The notes beneath the pieces were generated by a model that worked only from the letters and a program-made list of their open reading frames with translations, was not told the DNA's origin and searched no databases. A stretch of 51,112 bases of DNA from SZUA-370 sp034003955. Lineage in GTDB: Bacteria; Spirochaetota; Spirochaetia; Treponematales; UBA12059. The stretch is from NCBI GenBank assembly GCA_034003955.1, contig JAVEXO010000017.1, positions 1 through 51,112 on the forward strand. Reading direction: 5' to 3'. Below are positions 25,432 through 34,584 of this stretch, one piece after another (the stretch's first letter is position 1; every line of letters begins with the position of its first letter). The position numbers and the translations under genes were made by a program.

Positions 25432-27252
25432 ATGATACCCGATGGAGCGCTTGTCTTCTTCAAGTCACGTCCCGCTATAGCCCTACGTGACGGAGACCGC
25501 ATAGAGCTGAGCTTCCAGTCAGGATCAAATGTCAGGGTGCGCGATAAAGATGTAGAGCTCATACATCAAGGGCCGCTCAGGAAGGTGCCAGATCCCGCAA
25601 GTGGCGGCGAATTCGAGACAGCCTGGGAGATGACGGCCGGCTCTGAACTGAGCCTCGAAGAACTTGCGGACTTGTCATTTGGATCGGCTGGGCCCGCGCA
25701 ATGCCTGGCCTGTAGGAGCATCGTGGCAGAAGGCCTCCTCTTTAGGATGCAAGACCAGCATATCGTTGCCTTGAGTGCTGAGGAACGAGAGGCAGAAAGT
25801 GCCAAGCGCGATCGCAAGGAGAACGAGGCGGCTCAACGAGCGGCCTTCGTAGACCGCGCAAAACATCTCTCCCTGGAACCTGGAGATGAGCGTTTCTGGG
25901 GAGAAGTCGAGGCCTTTGCACTTGGCCTCAGCCAGAAATCAAAAACAGCCAGTGATATAGGCGCAGGAGAAGACCCCGAGTCTGCACAGTCATGGCTTCT
26001 CAAGGCAGGGCTGTGGACTACACATATCAACCCTCACCCTGGCAGATCGGGTCACCCAGGCAAGGCACCAGAATTGGCCCTGGGACCCGATGACGACGAG
26101 GGCAGAGAAGACTTGACACACATGGAGGCCTGGGCAATTGACAATGCCTGGAGCCACGACCCCGATGACGCCATTTCCTGGGATGGAGAGGCCGTATGGG
26201 TGCATGTGGCAGACCCGGCCAGCGCCATAACACCAGGAAGCCTTGCCGATATAGAGGCCTCCAATAGATCAGGTACTCTGTACCTGCCTGAAGGTGCCAT
26301 TCCAATGCTTCCAGACAGCGCGCTCGACCGCTTCGGGCTCGGCCTTTCTGATACATCCCGGGCTCTTTCTTTCAGGATAGCCATGGATGCTACAGGCCTG
26401 GTAACGAATGTCAGGGTCGTCCCAAGCCGCGTACGGGTTACTCGGGCTCCCTACGCCGAAGCCGATGGTCTCTTGTCATCAGGGCCACTCGAAGAACTCG
26501 CGAAGCTTGCGGAACTGCGAAAGAGCTACAGGCTGGGCAATGGAGCCATAGACATAGACATACCGGAGGTTCGCGTATGGCTGGAAGACGGCGAACCGCA
26601 CATAGAAGCCTCTGAACGCTTTGCTTCCAGCGCCGTCGTTCGCGAGATGATGGTATTAGCAGGCGAGGGACTGGCCCGATGGGCCTTTGAAAGGGCTCTT
26701 CCATTCCCCTACTACAGCCAGGAGGCACCCGGCTCCCGAGACAGCCTCCCCGAAGGCCTGGCGGGTGAATTCGCCAAACGAAGACTGATGAAGGCAGGCA
26801 TGGCCGGTGTGCAGCCACGGGCTCACCAGGGCCTTGGTGTGACTATGTATGCCCAGGCTACGAGCCCCTTACGTCGCTATGGTGATCTTCTAGGACACCA
26901 GCAAGCACGAGCGGCATTGGCCTTGGAGGGAGGACGAAGTGGCGTGACTATCCTTCCTGCCGATGAACTGTCCATGAGGATGGCAAGAGCCGCAGCAGGA
27001 GCTCAAGCCGTACGCAAGGCGGAACGCCAGAGCGAGCTGCACTGGACAATAGCCTGGCTGCTAGACAGACCGGGATGGGAAGGAGATGCCATTGTCGTAC
27101 AGGCAAATGGCGGAGACTCCGTCTTGTACCTGCCTGAAATAGGGCTGGAAACTCGAGTGCGTTCCACCGGGATAGAGCTCAACACAGGGCTCAAGGTGCG
27201 TTTCCTCAGGGCCGACATAGCAAGACTCGACATTCAGTTTTCAATAGTATAG
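25432..27252 (+). CDS. RNB-domain (RNase II/R family) exoribonuclease
   Basis: This 606-residue protein has the RNB catalytic signature AIDNAWSHDPDDAISWDG near residues 233-250, with the acidic residues that hold magnesium, followed by HVADPASAI and later SPLRRYGDLLGHQQARAAL near 480-498. RNB enzymes degrade RNA from 3' to 5'. The N-terminal part is divergent and the C-terminal part has a short beta-rich end rather than a clear S1 domain. ATG 25432 has AAAGGA 8 bases upstream; earlier in-frame ATGs at 25375 and 25408 lack one. It appears monocistronic, with a hairpin just after its stop. Confidence 0.88.
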   Translation: MIPDGALVFFKSRPAIALRDGDRIELSFQSGSNVRVRDKDVELIHQGPLRKVPDPASGGEFETAWEMTAGSELSLEELADLSFGSAGPAQCLACRSIVAEGLLFRMQDQHIVALSAEEREAESAKRDRKENEAAQRAAFVDRAKHLSLEPGDERFWGEVEAFALGLSQKSKTASDIGAGEDPESAQSWLLKAGLWTTHINPHPGRSGHPGKAPELALGPDDDEGREDLTHMEAWAIDNAWSHDPDDAISWDGEAVWVHVADPASAITPGSLADIEASNRSGTLYLPEGAIPMLPDSALDRFGLGLSDTSRALSFRIAMDATGLVTNVRVVPSRVRVTRAPYAEADGLLSSGPLEELAKLAELRKSYRLGNGAIDIDIPEVRVWLEDGEPHIEASERFASSAVVREMMVLAGEGLARWAFERALPFPYYSQEAPGSRDSLPEGLAGEFAKRRLMKAGMAGVQPRAHQGLGVTMYAQATSPLRRYGDLLGHQQARAALALEGGRSGVTILPADELSMRMARAAAGAQAVRKAERQSELHWTIAWLLDRPGWEGDAIVVQANGGDSVLYLPEIGLETRVRSTGIELNTGLKVRFLRADIARLDIQFSIV

Positions 27253-27261
27253 TTAAGCTTG

Positions 27262-27295
27262 GTATAGTTGACCCTAAGAGTCGGCTCAACTATGC
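27262..27295 (+). other. hairpin between RNB and cyclase genes
   Basis: GTATAGTTGA at 27262-27271 pairs with TCAACTATGC at 27286-27295 (10 pairs including one wobble). No T-run follows, so a simple rho-independent terminator is unlikely. A related copy, AGTATAGTTAAG, lies just upstream. It ends 7 bases before the GTG of the cyclase gene and could affect its translation or act as an operator. Confidence 0.5.
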
Positions 27296-27302
27296 TGTCG
27301 CG

Positions 27303-29636
27303 GTGAACCTAGAAAAGAAAGACTATCGCCTCGCCGCGATCATGTACACCGACATAGTCGGATTCTCTGGGATGATGGAACGCGATGAAGCAGGCACGCT
27401 TCGGCTCTTGAGCCTCAATAAGTCTCTTATCACAGCCAGTGTTGCCACGTACCACGGGACGGTCATCAAGACTATCGCCGACTCCTTCCTCATAGACTTT
27501 AAAAATACCGTTGAAGCACTACAATGCGCCATTGAAATCCAGGAAGCCATCTATGCGCATAACAAGCAACGCGAGGGACAGCCTCTCCTGGTAAGGATTG
27601 GCTTGCACCTGGGCGATATATACTTCTTTGAAAACGACGCGCTCGGAGAAGGCATCAACATAGCCAGCAGGCTGCAATCGATCTGCCGGCCTGGTTGCAT
27701 ATGCCTCTCTCAGGATACCTACAACCAGGTGCTCAACAAGATAGACTTTAGGGCAGATTCTCTCGGTAAGGTTTCCCTCAAGAATATAAGCAAAGAGATT
27801 CATGCCTACGAAATAAGCAGCCCCAATGTAGCATTCGACCCTGACCATGACAAAACGCGCTCAGAGCCTGCGCCACGGGTAGCAAACACGGCCGAGCGCA
27901 GCTATGACCCCGATGCCGCCAGGGCCATCCTGGGTGACATTCGCAGAGCCATCCTATCAGACACCAAGGCCATGGGTCGCAGGTTGACCATAGAAGAGGC
28001 TCTCGATCGTTATGGCGAATACGGCGTAGAGGCCAAGGAAGTCATAGCGGACATGTCGGAGAAGGGTCTCATTCAGAGGCAGGGAAGACCCGAGGCCCAG
28101 GATTCCAGCCAGCACAAAGGCGCAGCCAATGCCTCCTTTAATGGATCGAGTGACCTTGCCAGAGACATAGGCAGAGCCGTCGAGGGTATAGCCCGCGCCA
28201 TAGAACAAGGTGTAGGAGAATGGCAGAAATCTGGATCCCGCGGTGCGCATGGACAAAGAGACAATCGTGGAAACGACGATGACATAGGACGCCGCGCAGG
28301 ACGTAGTGCAGCCCATGTAGCCGACACCATCGAACGCGACGTGGAAAACATGGATAGCCGTGAGCAGAAGAGGGCCATAAAGCAGGAATACAAGCGGCAT
28401 GCCAAGGATGTGGCCACCGGCAGCTGGGACTCCGAGCTTTGGGATTCTGATCACTTCAAACCGGGGACAGAAGAACTAGAGACAGATTTTTCAAGATACC
28501 GGGACAAACTCCAGGAAAAATCCCGCAAGGCATCATCAGGATTCTTAGGCAACATACTGTCTTTCCTCGGCGTCAATGCCCTCTTGTGGTACATCAACTT
28601 AAACTTTGCACCGGGCTTCTTTTGGGCTCCCATAGTAAGCGCAGGATGGGGCACCGGCATAGTGTCCGGATTCTTTGCGATGCTCAGAGGCAAGGCAAAA
28701 TCGGCCGAACTGGAGGCAATGCCCGAGCTTGAACCAGATGCCCTCGACATATACAAGAAGATAAACCGTGTCAAAGACAGCATGGCCATGCATGTGGGCA
28801 GCATCCTGTCGGTGCCGCTGCTGTTATTCGTCATCAATCTGCAGACATCCCCCGGTTTCCTGTGGGCAGCCATACCATCAGGCATCATGGCCATAAGCTT
28901 CCTGAGCCATCTCGCCTCCTATCCAGGCACACGAAAAAGCCTTGAAAAGAAGTTATTACGATTGCTCGGCCTCGATTCCTGGCGAGACCTAATGCACATG
29001 GGCTCCGGAAGAAGGATTACACTCGCCTCCGGCCCTTATGCATCACTCTATGCAGAGGTAGCATCCATTCGGGATGACATAGTTCGTGACCTCAAGGCCG
29101 GCAAGGGCTCTACAGAATTTGGCATGGACATGATCCCAACCCTGGACAGCTATGTAGACCAGGTCAGGCTCTTGTCCCAGTCAGTCAGCGAGATAGACTC
29201 GCTTGTCTCATCCATTCCACTCGATTCATTACAGCGTGATCGGGAGGCTCTTATACTCAAGCGGCAGAATGTTGACAACACATCTCTCAAAAACGAATAC
29301 AGTCGCTCCATCCAGGAAATAGAGCGTCAAGAGAAGGCCTTTGAAGAACTGGACAAGCAACGGGAGTTGCTAAGACTCAGGCTTAATTCCTCCGCCAATG
29401 CAATCAAACAGCTAAAGCTAGACATGGCCAGGCTCAAGGCGATGCCTGAGGCCAATGAAGTGCAGGCTATGGAGACCATACGAAGGAAGGCTGAGGAGCT
29501 GGCTGGCTATATGGATGATCTAAAGACAGGCTACGAGGAGAGCATTTCCGACCCCTATGCCGAACTGGAAAGGCTAAACGAGGAGGCCGAGGCGAGAGCC
29601 AGACTCGAAAAAAAACCTAAGGTTGACTCCGAGTAG
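27303..29636 (+). CDS. class III nucleotidyl cyclase fused to 2TM segments and a coiled coil
   Basis: This 777-residue protein has an N-terminal cyclase homology domain (residues about 8-175). The two metal-binding aspartates are in YTDIVGFS and LHLGDIYFF, the adenine-binding region is IKTIADSFLIDF, and EGINIASRLQ holds the transition-state Asn and Arg, so the domain looks active and should make cAMP or cGMP. A charged linker (180-410) follows, then two hydrophobic pairs near 420-470 and 500-540 resembling 2TM domains, and a long coiled coil to the C-terminus. The arrangement is unusual. The start is GTG 27303 without a Shine-Dalgarno, next to a hairpin. Confidence 0.85.
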   Translation: MNLEKKDYRLAAIMYTDIVGFSGMMERDEAGTLRLLSLNKSLITASVATYHGTVIKTIADSFLIDFKNTVEALQCAIEIQEAIYAHNKQREGQPLLVRIGLHLGDIYFFENDALGEGINIASRLQSICRPGCICLSQDTYNQVLNKIDFRADSLGKVSLKNISKEIHAYEISSPNVAFDPDHDKTRSEPAPRVANTAERSYDPDAARAILGDIRRAILSDTKAMGRRLTIEEALDRYGEYGVEAKEVIADMSEKGLIQRQGRPEAQDSSQHKGAANASFNGSSDLARDIGRAVEGIARAIEQGVGEWQKSGSRGAHGQRDNRGNDDDIGRRAGRSAAHVADTIERDVENMDSREQKRAIKQEYKRHAKDVATGSWDSELWDSDHFKPGTEELETDFSRYRDKLQEKSRKASSGFLGNILSFLGVNALLWYINLNFAPGFFWAPIVSAGWGTGIVSGFFAMLRGKAKSAELEAMPELEPDALDIYKKINRVKDSMAMHVGSILSVPLLLFVINLQTSPGFLWAAIPSGIMAISFLSHLASYPGTRKSLEKKLLRLLGLDSWRDLMHMGSGRRITLASGPYASLYAEVASIRDDIVRDLKAGKGSTEFGMDMIPTLDSYVDQVRLLSQSVSEIDSLVSSIPLDSLQRDREALILKRQNVDNTSLKNEYSRSIQEIERQEKAFEELDKQRELLRLRLNSSANAIKQLKLDMARLKAMPEANEVQAMETIRRKAEELAGYMDDLKTGYEESISDPYAELERLNEEAEARARLEKKPKVDSE

Positions 29637-29653
29637 AGACAAAGCCGGGGTCG

Positions 29654-29683
29654 TTGACAGGCCCGCTTGCTTCGCTTTATTAT
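29654..29683 (+). promoter_or_regulatory. promoter of the tRNA-Arg gene
   Basis: TTGACA at 29654-29659 and TATTAT at 29678-29683 are separated by 18 bases and end 8 bases before the tRNA, as expected for a tRNA promoter. Confidence 0.75.
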
Positions 29684-29691
29684 CAGCCATC

Positions 29692-29765
29692 GGTCTGGTA
29701 GCTCAGTTGGATAGAGCGATTGCCTCCTAAGCAATAGGTCGTGGGTTCGATTCCCGCCCAGATCA
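29692..29765 (+). tRNA. tRNA-Arg (anticodon CCU)
   Basis: A 74-base cloverleaf folds cleanly. The acceptor stem GGTCTGG pairs with CCAGATC (one G-T pair); the D arm is GCTC/GAGC; the anticodon stem ATTGC/GCAAT closes loop CTCCTAA; the T arm is GTGGG/CCCGC around TTCGATT. The anticodon CCT reads AGG codons. The 3' CCA is not encoded. An antisense ORF over this gene is the usual tRNA artefact. Confidence 0.97.
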
Positions 29766-29836
29766 TTTTCCCGCCAACATGAATACACTCTAGCGCAACC
29801 ATGGCGGACTAAAGCCTTGGTTCCTAAGGAGAGTCA

Positions 29837-30961
29837 ATGCAGGAACACGGTATGGGAAACCCAGCGATCAGCCATGGGGCTCTTGATAGACTGTCTACCG
29901 TCTTCTACGATCAAATAAAGCGAGGCCTTCATTACGGCGCCCAGTTGGCCGTATACCTGCCAGGCGAGCCGGTCTTCTCTATGACGGGTGGATACGCCGA
30001 TGCCCTCAGGCGCAGGCCAGTGACTCCACACACACCCTTCATTATCTATTCTGTCACAAAATCATTCGTGGCTACGGCAATACATATACTGGTAGACAGA
30101 GGGCTCCTTGATATTGAGGCTCCTGTATGCGGGTACTGGCCTGAGTTTTCGAGGCACGGCAAGGCTAGCATCACGACGAGGCACCTGCTCCTTCACCAGG
30201 CAGGCATCCCTGGATCTATGGGTGTCCTTGACCTGGCATCATGGCTACTACCATCGCTGCGGGCCGGGAGGTCAGAGGCTCTCGTGCCGGAACACGAGCC
30301 AGGCGCTCGCTGTGTGTACCACATGTTTACTGCCCACATCATCTTAGGCGAGTTGATAAGGCGCATAGATGGTAGAGCGCCTGAAACATTCATAGAGGAT
30401 GAGCTTCTTCATCCCCTCGGCATGAACGACAGCTATGCGGGCCTTCCACGCTCCGTATACGCTAAAGCATCCAGAATATATACCGGCGACAAGGCGCAGT
30501 CTGCCGCCGCACGAGTGTTCTCCGGGCCCCTGATGAGATCGGCCTTCATGCCGGCAGCATCAATAAATACCACGGCGAGTGACCTAGCCGTATTCTACCT
30601 CATGCTGGCCAAGGGCGGCGTTCACAAGGGCACAAGGATTCTTTCTGCAGAGGCCGTACGGCGAGCCACAGCCATGCAGTACGACGGTCCGGACGGAGAC
30701 TCAGACAGGCGAATACGTTGGTCAATGGGTTTTGCCATCGGCGGAGCGCCCCACTTTCCTGACGAAGACTGCATCATGATGGGCCATGGCTCAAGCGAAC
30801 GCACCTTTGGCCATGCAGGACAGGGCGGCTGTGCCCTAGGCTGGGCAGATCCAGGGGCAGGCATTGCCTTTGCCTTCGTATGCAATCGCTTCCTGGCGCC
30901 CAAGGCCGCACATGCACGCTTTGAAGAACTGTCTGATAGGGTTTGGGATGCCTTAGGCTAA
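29837..30961 (+). CDS. serine hydrolase, beta-lactamase/esterase (class C-like) family
   Basis: This 374-residue protein has the active-site SxxK motif as YSVTKSF near residue 74 and a CVYHMFTAH segment near 156 in the place of the YxN motif, with HAGQGG near the C-terminus as the KTG/HxG-like element. This is the pattern of esterase or D-aminopeptidase relatives of class C beta-lactamases rather than true lactamases. There is no signal peptide, so a cytoplasmic esterase or amidase is likely. AAGGAG is placed 7-8 bases before the ATG. It is monocistronic, following the tRNA by 71 bases. Confidence 0.87.
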   Translation: MQEHGMGNPAISHGALDRLSTVFYDQIKRGLHYGAQLAVYLPGEPVFSMTGGYADALRRRPVTPHTPFIIYSVTKSFVATAIHILVDRGLLDIEAPVCGYWPEFSRHGKASITTRHLLLHQAGIPGSMGVLDLASWLLPSLRAGRSEALVPEHEPGARCVYHMFTAHIILGELIRRIDGRAPETFIEDELLHPLGMNDSYAGLPRSVYAKASRIYTGDKAQSAAARVFSGPLMRSAFMPAASINTTASDLAVFYLMLAKGGVHKGTRILSAEAVRRATAMQYDGPDGDSDRRIRWSMGFAIGGAPHFPDEDCIMMGHGSSERTFGHAGQGGCALGWADPGAGIAFAFVCNRFLAPKAAHARFEELSDRVWDALG

Positions 30962-30995
30962 GAACTGCCGCTGATCATCCAGTCACAAGGCATGC

Positions 30996-31991
30996 TCAGA
31001 CGAAGCGTCTCGTGTGCGCTATAGCCCGCCCCTCCAGGATGCCGGCAGGTACAAAGAGGTCCTTGAGACCATGGTGTGCACCGAAGGCTAATGCCTCCTC
31101 GGAAACGGTCAGGCGACCCATTTCGGTCCTCTTGGTACCCATGTGGTAGATAAAATTTACAGCATCAGACACGATGGTACCGGTCTTGCCAGGCGGAGCA
31201 AATTCTGTCTCACCATAGTGCATTGAAAACGAGAAGGCGATGGGAAACGGCAAGCCTAGTCGCTCGTATCCAATGAGTGGCGCGCCAAGGAGCATGCGTA
31301 GGCAGGCCTCAGTGGCAGCAAGCGCACGGGATGCACATGGTGGCACCAAGTAGAGCGCATGCGCTTCTGTCTCCATCCATAACAAGGGTTCCGAGTCGGC
31401 TAGAGCCAGGTGCAATTGTTGCCTGAGCCTGTCGCGAAAGGTCCTATAACCAGACTCACCAAGCCTTGTTCTGAGGTTCATCTGTGCCGACACCGAGACG
31501 AGGAGAAAGTAGAATGGGTATACAGAGCCTGGGCGAATGGTGTTCCAACCGCCAAAGCCTGGTTCCGGTGATTCGCCAACAGGTTTAGGAGCGCCGGCTC
31601 CAAGCATAGTAGAATCAACAGCGGTACTTCTTTGTATGACTTCAAAGTATCCTAATGCAGCCTTCACCCTGGCCTTGCCAGGCACGCCAGAATTGACACC
31701 TGGGCCAACATAGTCGGAGGCTCCCGAGAAGAAAAGCGATGCAGGATCGGCTATGCTTCCATCTGGATCGACTATACCCCAGGCTCGCTGCAGACAGCGC
31801 TTCTTTAACAGAGACAGCATCTTGCGGCTTTCGGCCTCCTTGAGCCCGCTGACGTCAAGGTATGTCATGTCACCAGGCTCAGGCCTGTGAGTCTTGAGTC
31901 CACCGAGCTCAGAGATGCTCGACACCTGGCCGGGCTTTACGCCTCTCGTTACCATGGCTTGTCTATCCAGGGTGAATATGAATACGCTCAT
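30996..31991 (-). CDS. degenerate class III cyclase-like protein, second of a pair
   Basis: This 331-residue protein is not clearly named, but its second half has the outline of a nucleotidyl cyclase domain. A strand FYFLLVSVSAQ is followed by a helix, then MHYGETEF near residue 257 (where cyclases have GxHxGxV) and SDAVNFIYHMGTKR near 275-288 (parallel to VNxAxR). Key metal aspartates are not evident, so activity is doubtful. Its ATG overlaps the upstream gene's stop as ATGA, so the two are made together and may form a heterodimer. The assignment is inferred from motif order only. Confidence 0.6.
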   Translation of the reverse strand: MSVFIFTLDRQAMVTRGVKPGQVSSISELGGLKTHRPEPGDMTYLDVSGLKEAESRKMLSLLKKRCLQRAWGIVDPDGSIADPASLFFSGASDYVGPGVNSGVPGKARVKAALGYFEVIQRSTAVDSTMLGAGAPKPVGESPEPGFGGWNTIRPGSVYPFYFLLVSVSAQMNLRTRLGESGYRTFRDRLRQQLHLALADSEPLLWMETEAHALYLVPPCASRALAATEACLRMLLGAPLIGYERLGLPFPIAFSFSMHYGETEFAPPGKTGTIVSDAVNFIYHMGTKRTEMGRLTVSEEALAFGAHHGLKDLFVPAGILEGRAIAHTRRFV

Positions 31992-32917
31992 GGCTTTTCC
32001 AGATTGACGGCGTACTGCCTCAGGGCAAAGCTTCGCACCTGCTTCTCCGGTCCAAAGCGTTCGTGTATGACCCTATCTATTGAAAGAAAGAGGTTTGATG
32101 ACGCGCTGAGCGTATTGCATGGCGTTGCGCTAGACTCAATCTGTACGACGTCCTTGAGGGTATCATTCTTTAGCAATTCCATCAGACTGTCTCTGTATCG
32201 TATGGGGCCCCCGTGTACCGCCATGCGTACACGAAGCGGCTCAGTAAGCGGATTATTCAGTCTGTTCCAGAAAAACAGCTCGTTGAGTATTTCCATGCCT
32301 GCCAGTACGGAGGCCCGTTCCTTGGAGCCAAAAAGGAAAGCGGCAAGGGCTCCGTCACCCTCCCATGACCAGACCCGGCCAAAACGGCCTACAACGGCCT
32401 TGTAGACTATGGAACGGAGGTCTGCATATGCCTTCTCTATCTTAGCGGCATCGTTTCGCTTGACGAGAGCCGAATTTGCCACAACATCGAGCCTCAGGAC
32501 TGCGGCCTGCCTTTCGTCACCGTCCCGTAGTCGCCCCCAATCAGGGCTTGCTCGTTCATTTGTATTCTCGAAGAATTGTCCCGTAGCATTATCGAAGATG
32601 AAACCATCCTGGATCAGGGTCTTGACGATGCTGACCAGCCCCTTGATGGGGTAGGAACGCCCCATGTAGCCCTCGGTGTCTATCTTGACGAGGATCTCTA
32701 CGAAGTCTATGAAGCGTTCTTCCTCGACGATGTCCTTCACTATGCGCTCGGCCGCCATCTGATTGGTTATTGGTATGTTGCGGGGTATGCCTGATCGCTG
32801 GTACAGGTCGTATTCTGGATCTATGAGTCTGACGAAACGCACCATTGTCTCCGCCGAAATTGACTCGTACAGAGTTCTCCTACAGAGACTGATGGTGGAA
32901 TTCTTCACTTTCATCAC
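31988..32917 (-). CDS. degenerate class III cyclase-like protein, first of a pair
   Basis: This 309-residue protein has an N-terminal helical region of about 135 residues and a C-terminal cyclase-like domain: AVLRLDVVANSALVKR near residue 138 (first metal aspartate kept), WSWEGDGALAAFLFG near 184, and RMAVHGGPIRYRD near 228, where the second metal aspartate is replaced by glycine. It is therefore probably non-catalytic, perhaps a nucleotide sensor. It is joined by a 4-base overlap to the companion above. No ribosome binding site is clear for the MM start. Confidence 0.68.
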   Translation of the reverse strand: MMKVKNSTISLCRRTLYESISAETMVRFVRLIDPEYDLYQRSGIPRNIPITNQMAAERIVKDIVEEERFIDFVEILVKIDTEGYMGRSYPIKGLVSIVKTLIQDGFIFDNATGQFFENTNERASPDWGRLRDGDERQAAVLRLDVVANSALVKRNDAAKIEKAYADLRSIVYKAVVGRFGRVWSWEGDGALAAFLFGSKERASVLAGMEILNELFFWNRLNNPLTEPLRVRMAVHGGPIRYRDSLMELLKNDTLKDVVQIESSATPCNTLSASSNLFLSIDRVIHERFGPEKQVRSFALRQYAVNLEKP

Positions 32918-33023
32918 TGACCCGCCAACGTTACTGGATATGGGGAGTATACCATATCACAGGTGGCGTTTCAGACAAGAGTAGCTATAATCCGCAGTCG
33001 ACTACGAGCAGGGCGGAGAGGCA

Positions 33024-34061
33024 TCATGGTTTAAGAGAATCCATATCACCCACAAGCTCCACACCCGAGGCTGGAGACACGGCATCGAGTATGGGCACAT
33101 CGTCGAGACCATGGCGCTCCTTGAGTATGACCCGCACCCAGGAATCTGCGCTTTCTGATATCCTGCGATTCATGGCACCATTTACAGGGGCAGCCAGGGA
33201 CCCTTCATGGTTCCTGCTAATCATCAGTTCAAGCTTGGTACTCTTGTCTACAACGAGAATACGCATGTCCCGCCCCTGAAATTCCAGGAGTTCAACCCTG
33301 GCGCTGGTATAGGAGGCATAGCGGTATTCCATCCCATTTACATAGAGGATACATATGAAGCCGTTGAAGGATCTTCCCTGCCAGGGTATGCGCGCCAGGC
33401 TAAAAAAGAGAGACACCCTACCTAGGGCAGATGGGAACATGTTTGTTTGAAGCCATATCCACGATTGAGGCATCGAGCGGCCCCAGTCTTTTTCTATATA
33501 TCCCCTGCCCTCATCAAAATTGATTTTTTCTAGCGATCCACCTGGCCCCTTAGCGCTCATGGTGATCTGTCCTTCTACGGCGTGGTCCATGCTCACGACA
33601 CCATGATAACACTCCATGAAGGGCGTGAAGGTATAGGGTCCCATCACTCCGGGCCACGCAAGGCTGCTCTTGGGAGGAGCTATGGGTCCGTAGCTCAAGG
33701 AGGCCTCCACGCGCCCCTGCTCGTCTTCAAGATCCACCGTCAAGCCATCGAGCGAGAAATAGTTGTTAGCGACATGCAGCTCGAATGGCCTGTCCTTGGC
33801 GGAGAAAGCCTCTATTGGAAATGGGAAAAACCTCGTCATCCCCGTATCGCCGTCTATCATCTGCACAAAGGCCATGTCGTCATCAGCCGATCCATACGGT
33901 GTACGAGATATTCCTGGTATGAATGAAATGGCGCGGCTCGCCTTGGCTCCGGATACAGAAGTAGCGGTGGCCTGTTTATAATACCAACCCTCGAAATAGC
34001 CATTTCTCTTGGAAACGCCTTGGTACAGCAACGGAAAGAATAATCGCAGTATTTGAAACAT
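33024..34061 (-). CDS. tocopherol-cyclase-like lipocalin-fold protein
   Basis: This 345-residue protein opens with NGYFEGWYYKQ near residues 20-30 and has GVMGPYTFTPFMECYHGVVS near 134-153 and GYIEKDWGRSMPQSWIWLQ near 187-205, the hallmarks of the tocopherol cyclase family (Tocopherol_cycl). In plants and cyanobacteria it closes the chromanol ring of vitamin E; in other bacteria the fold occurs with unknown lipid-related roles. There is no clear signal peptide. No other quinone or tocopherol gene is nearby, so vitamin E synthesis should not be assumed. Confidence 0.85.
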   Translation of the reverse strand: MFQILRLFFPLLYQGVSKRNGYFEGWYYKQATATSVSGAKASRAISFIPGISRTPYGSADDDMAFVQMIDGDTGMTRFFPFPIEAFSAKDRPFELHVANNYFSLDGLTVDLEDEQGRVEASLSYGPIAPPKSSLAWPGVMGPYTFTPFMECYHGVVSMDHAVEGQITMSAKGPGGSLEKINFDEGRGYIEKDWGRSMPQSWIWLQTNMFPSALGRVSLFFSLARIPWQGRSFNGFICILYVNGMEYRYASYTSARVELLEFQGRDMRILVVDKSTKLELMISRNHEGSLAAPVNGAMNRRISESADSWVRVILKERHGLDDVPILDAVSPASGVELVGDMDSLKP

Positions 34062-34152
34062 GGATTAAATGTCGTGCCATTTCACTACAGGGTCAAGTTA
34101 AGGGAGTCAAAATATTGCCTGTAGAAGCATATAATCAGGAGCAGAAGCCCTA

Positions 34153-34497
34153 TCACAAGACACGACGCTCATGTCTTATATTGTCGCCCTCGACCAGAAG
34201 TTCTCCAATCGCATGCCTTAAATTGGCTTCCACCTGGGTCTTTAAGTCATAGAGGGCTTGTATCTGGTTAATAGCCAGGGATTCTTCCTTGAAAAGCTCC
34301 GAAGGATGCACGCGAAGTGCACACGCGATTTTATTGAGATTCTCCGGAGACGGAAAGCGTTTGAGTATCTCGACATTTCCTATCATTGTTGATGAACACC
34401 CAACCTTTGCTGCCAGTCGCATCTGCGATATGTGCAGTATAGATCTGTAGCGCTTCATGTTATGCGCCAGAAGCGTCCGGACATCGTTATATGGCAC
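34153..34497 (-). CDS. XRE-family HTH regulator, paralogue of the protein at 49218
   Basis: This 114-residue protein has a Cro/C1-type helix-turn-helix: ISQMRLAAKVGCSSTMIGNVE near residues 23-43, then RFPSPENLNKIACALRVHPSELF. The C-terminal 45 residues are helical. Its close similarity to the XRE protein at 49218, including a matching GTG start and ribosome binding site (GAGGAGGGACC-GTG), shows duplication. Both have MIGN-E and RFPSPEN at the same places. It sits between the tocopherol-cyclase-like gene and the DUF401 permease. Target unknown. Confidence 0.9.
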   Translation of the reverse strand: MPYNDVRTLLAHNMKRYRSILHISQMRLAAKVGCSSTMIGNVEILKRFPSPENLNKIACALRVHPSELFKEESLAINQIQALYDLKTQVEANLRHAIGELLVEGDNIRHERRVL

Positions 34498-34584
34498 GGT
34501 CCCTCCTCATCGCAACCATGAGTGTCATGCCTGAACAGCCCGGACTCAATAATCCAAGAGCCTATGGGCCTCCACGCATTTAGG

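Noticed and set aside
29555..29788. Minus-strand ORF covering the tRNA-Arg gene
   Set aside because: This is the familiar spurious translation of a tRNA gene in the reverse direction.
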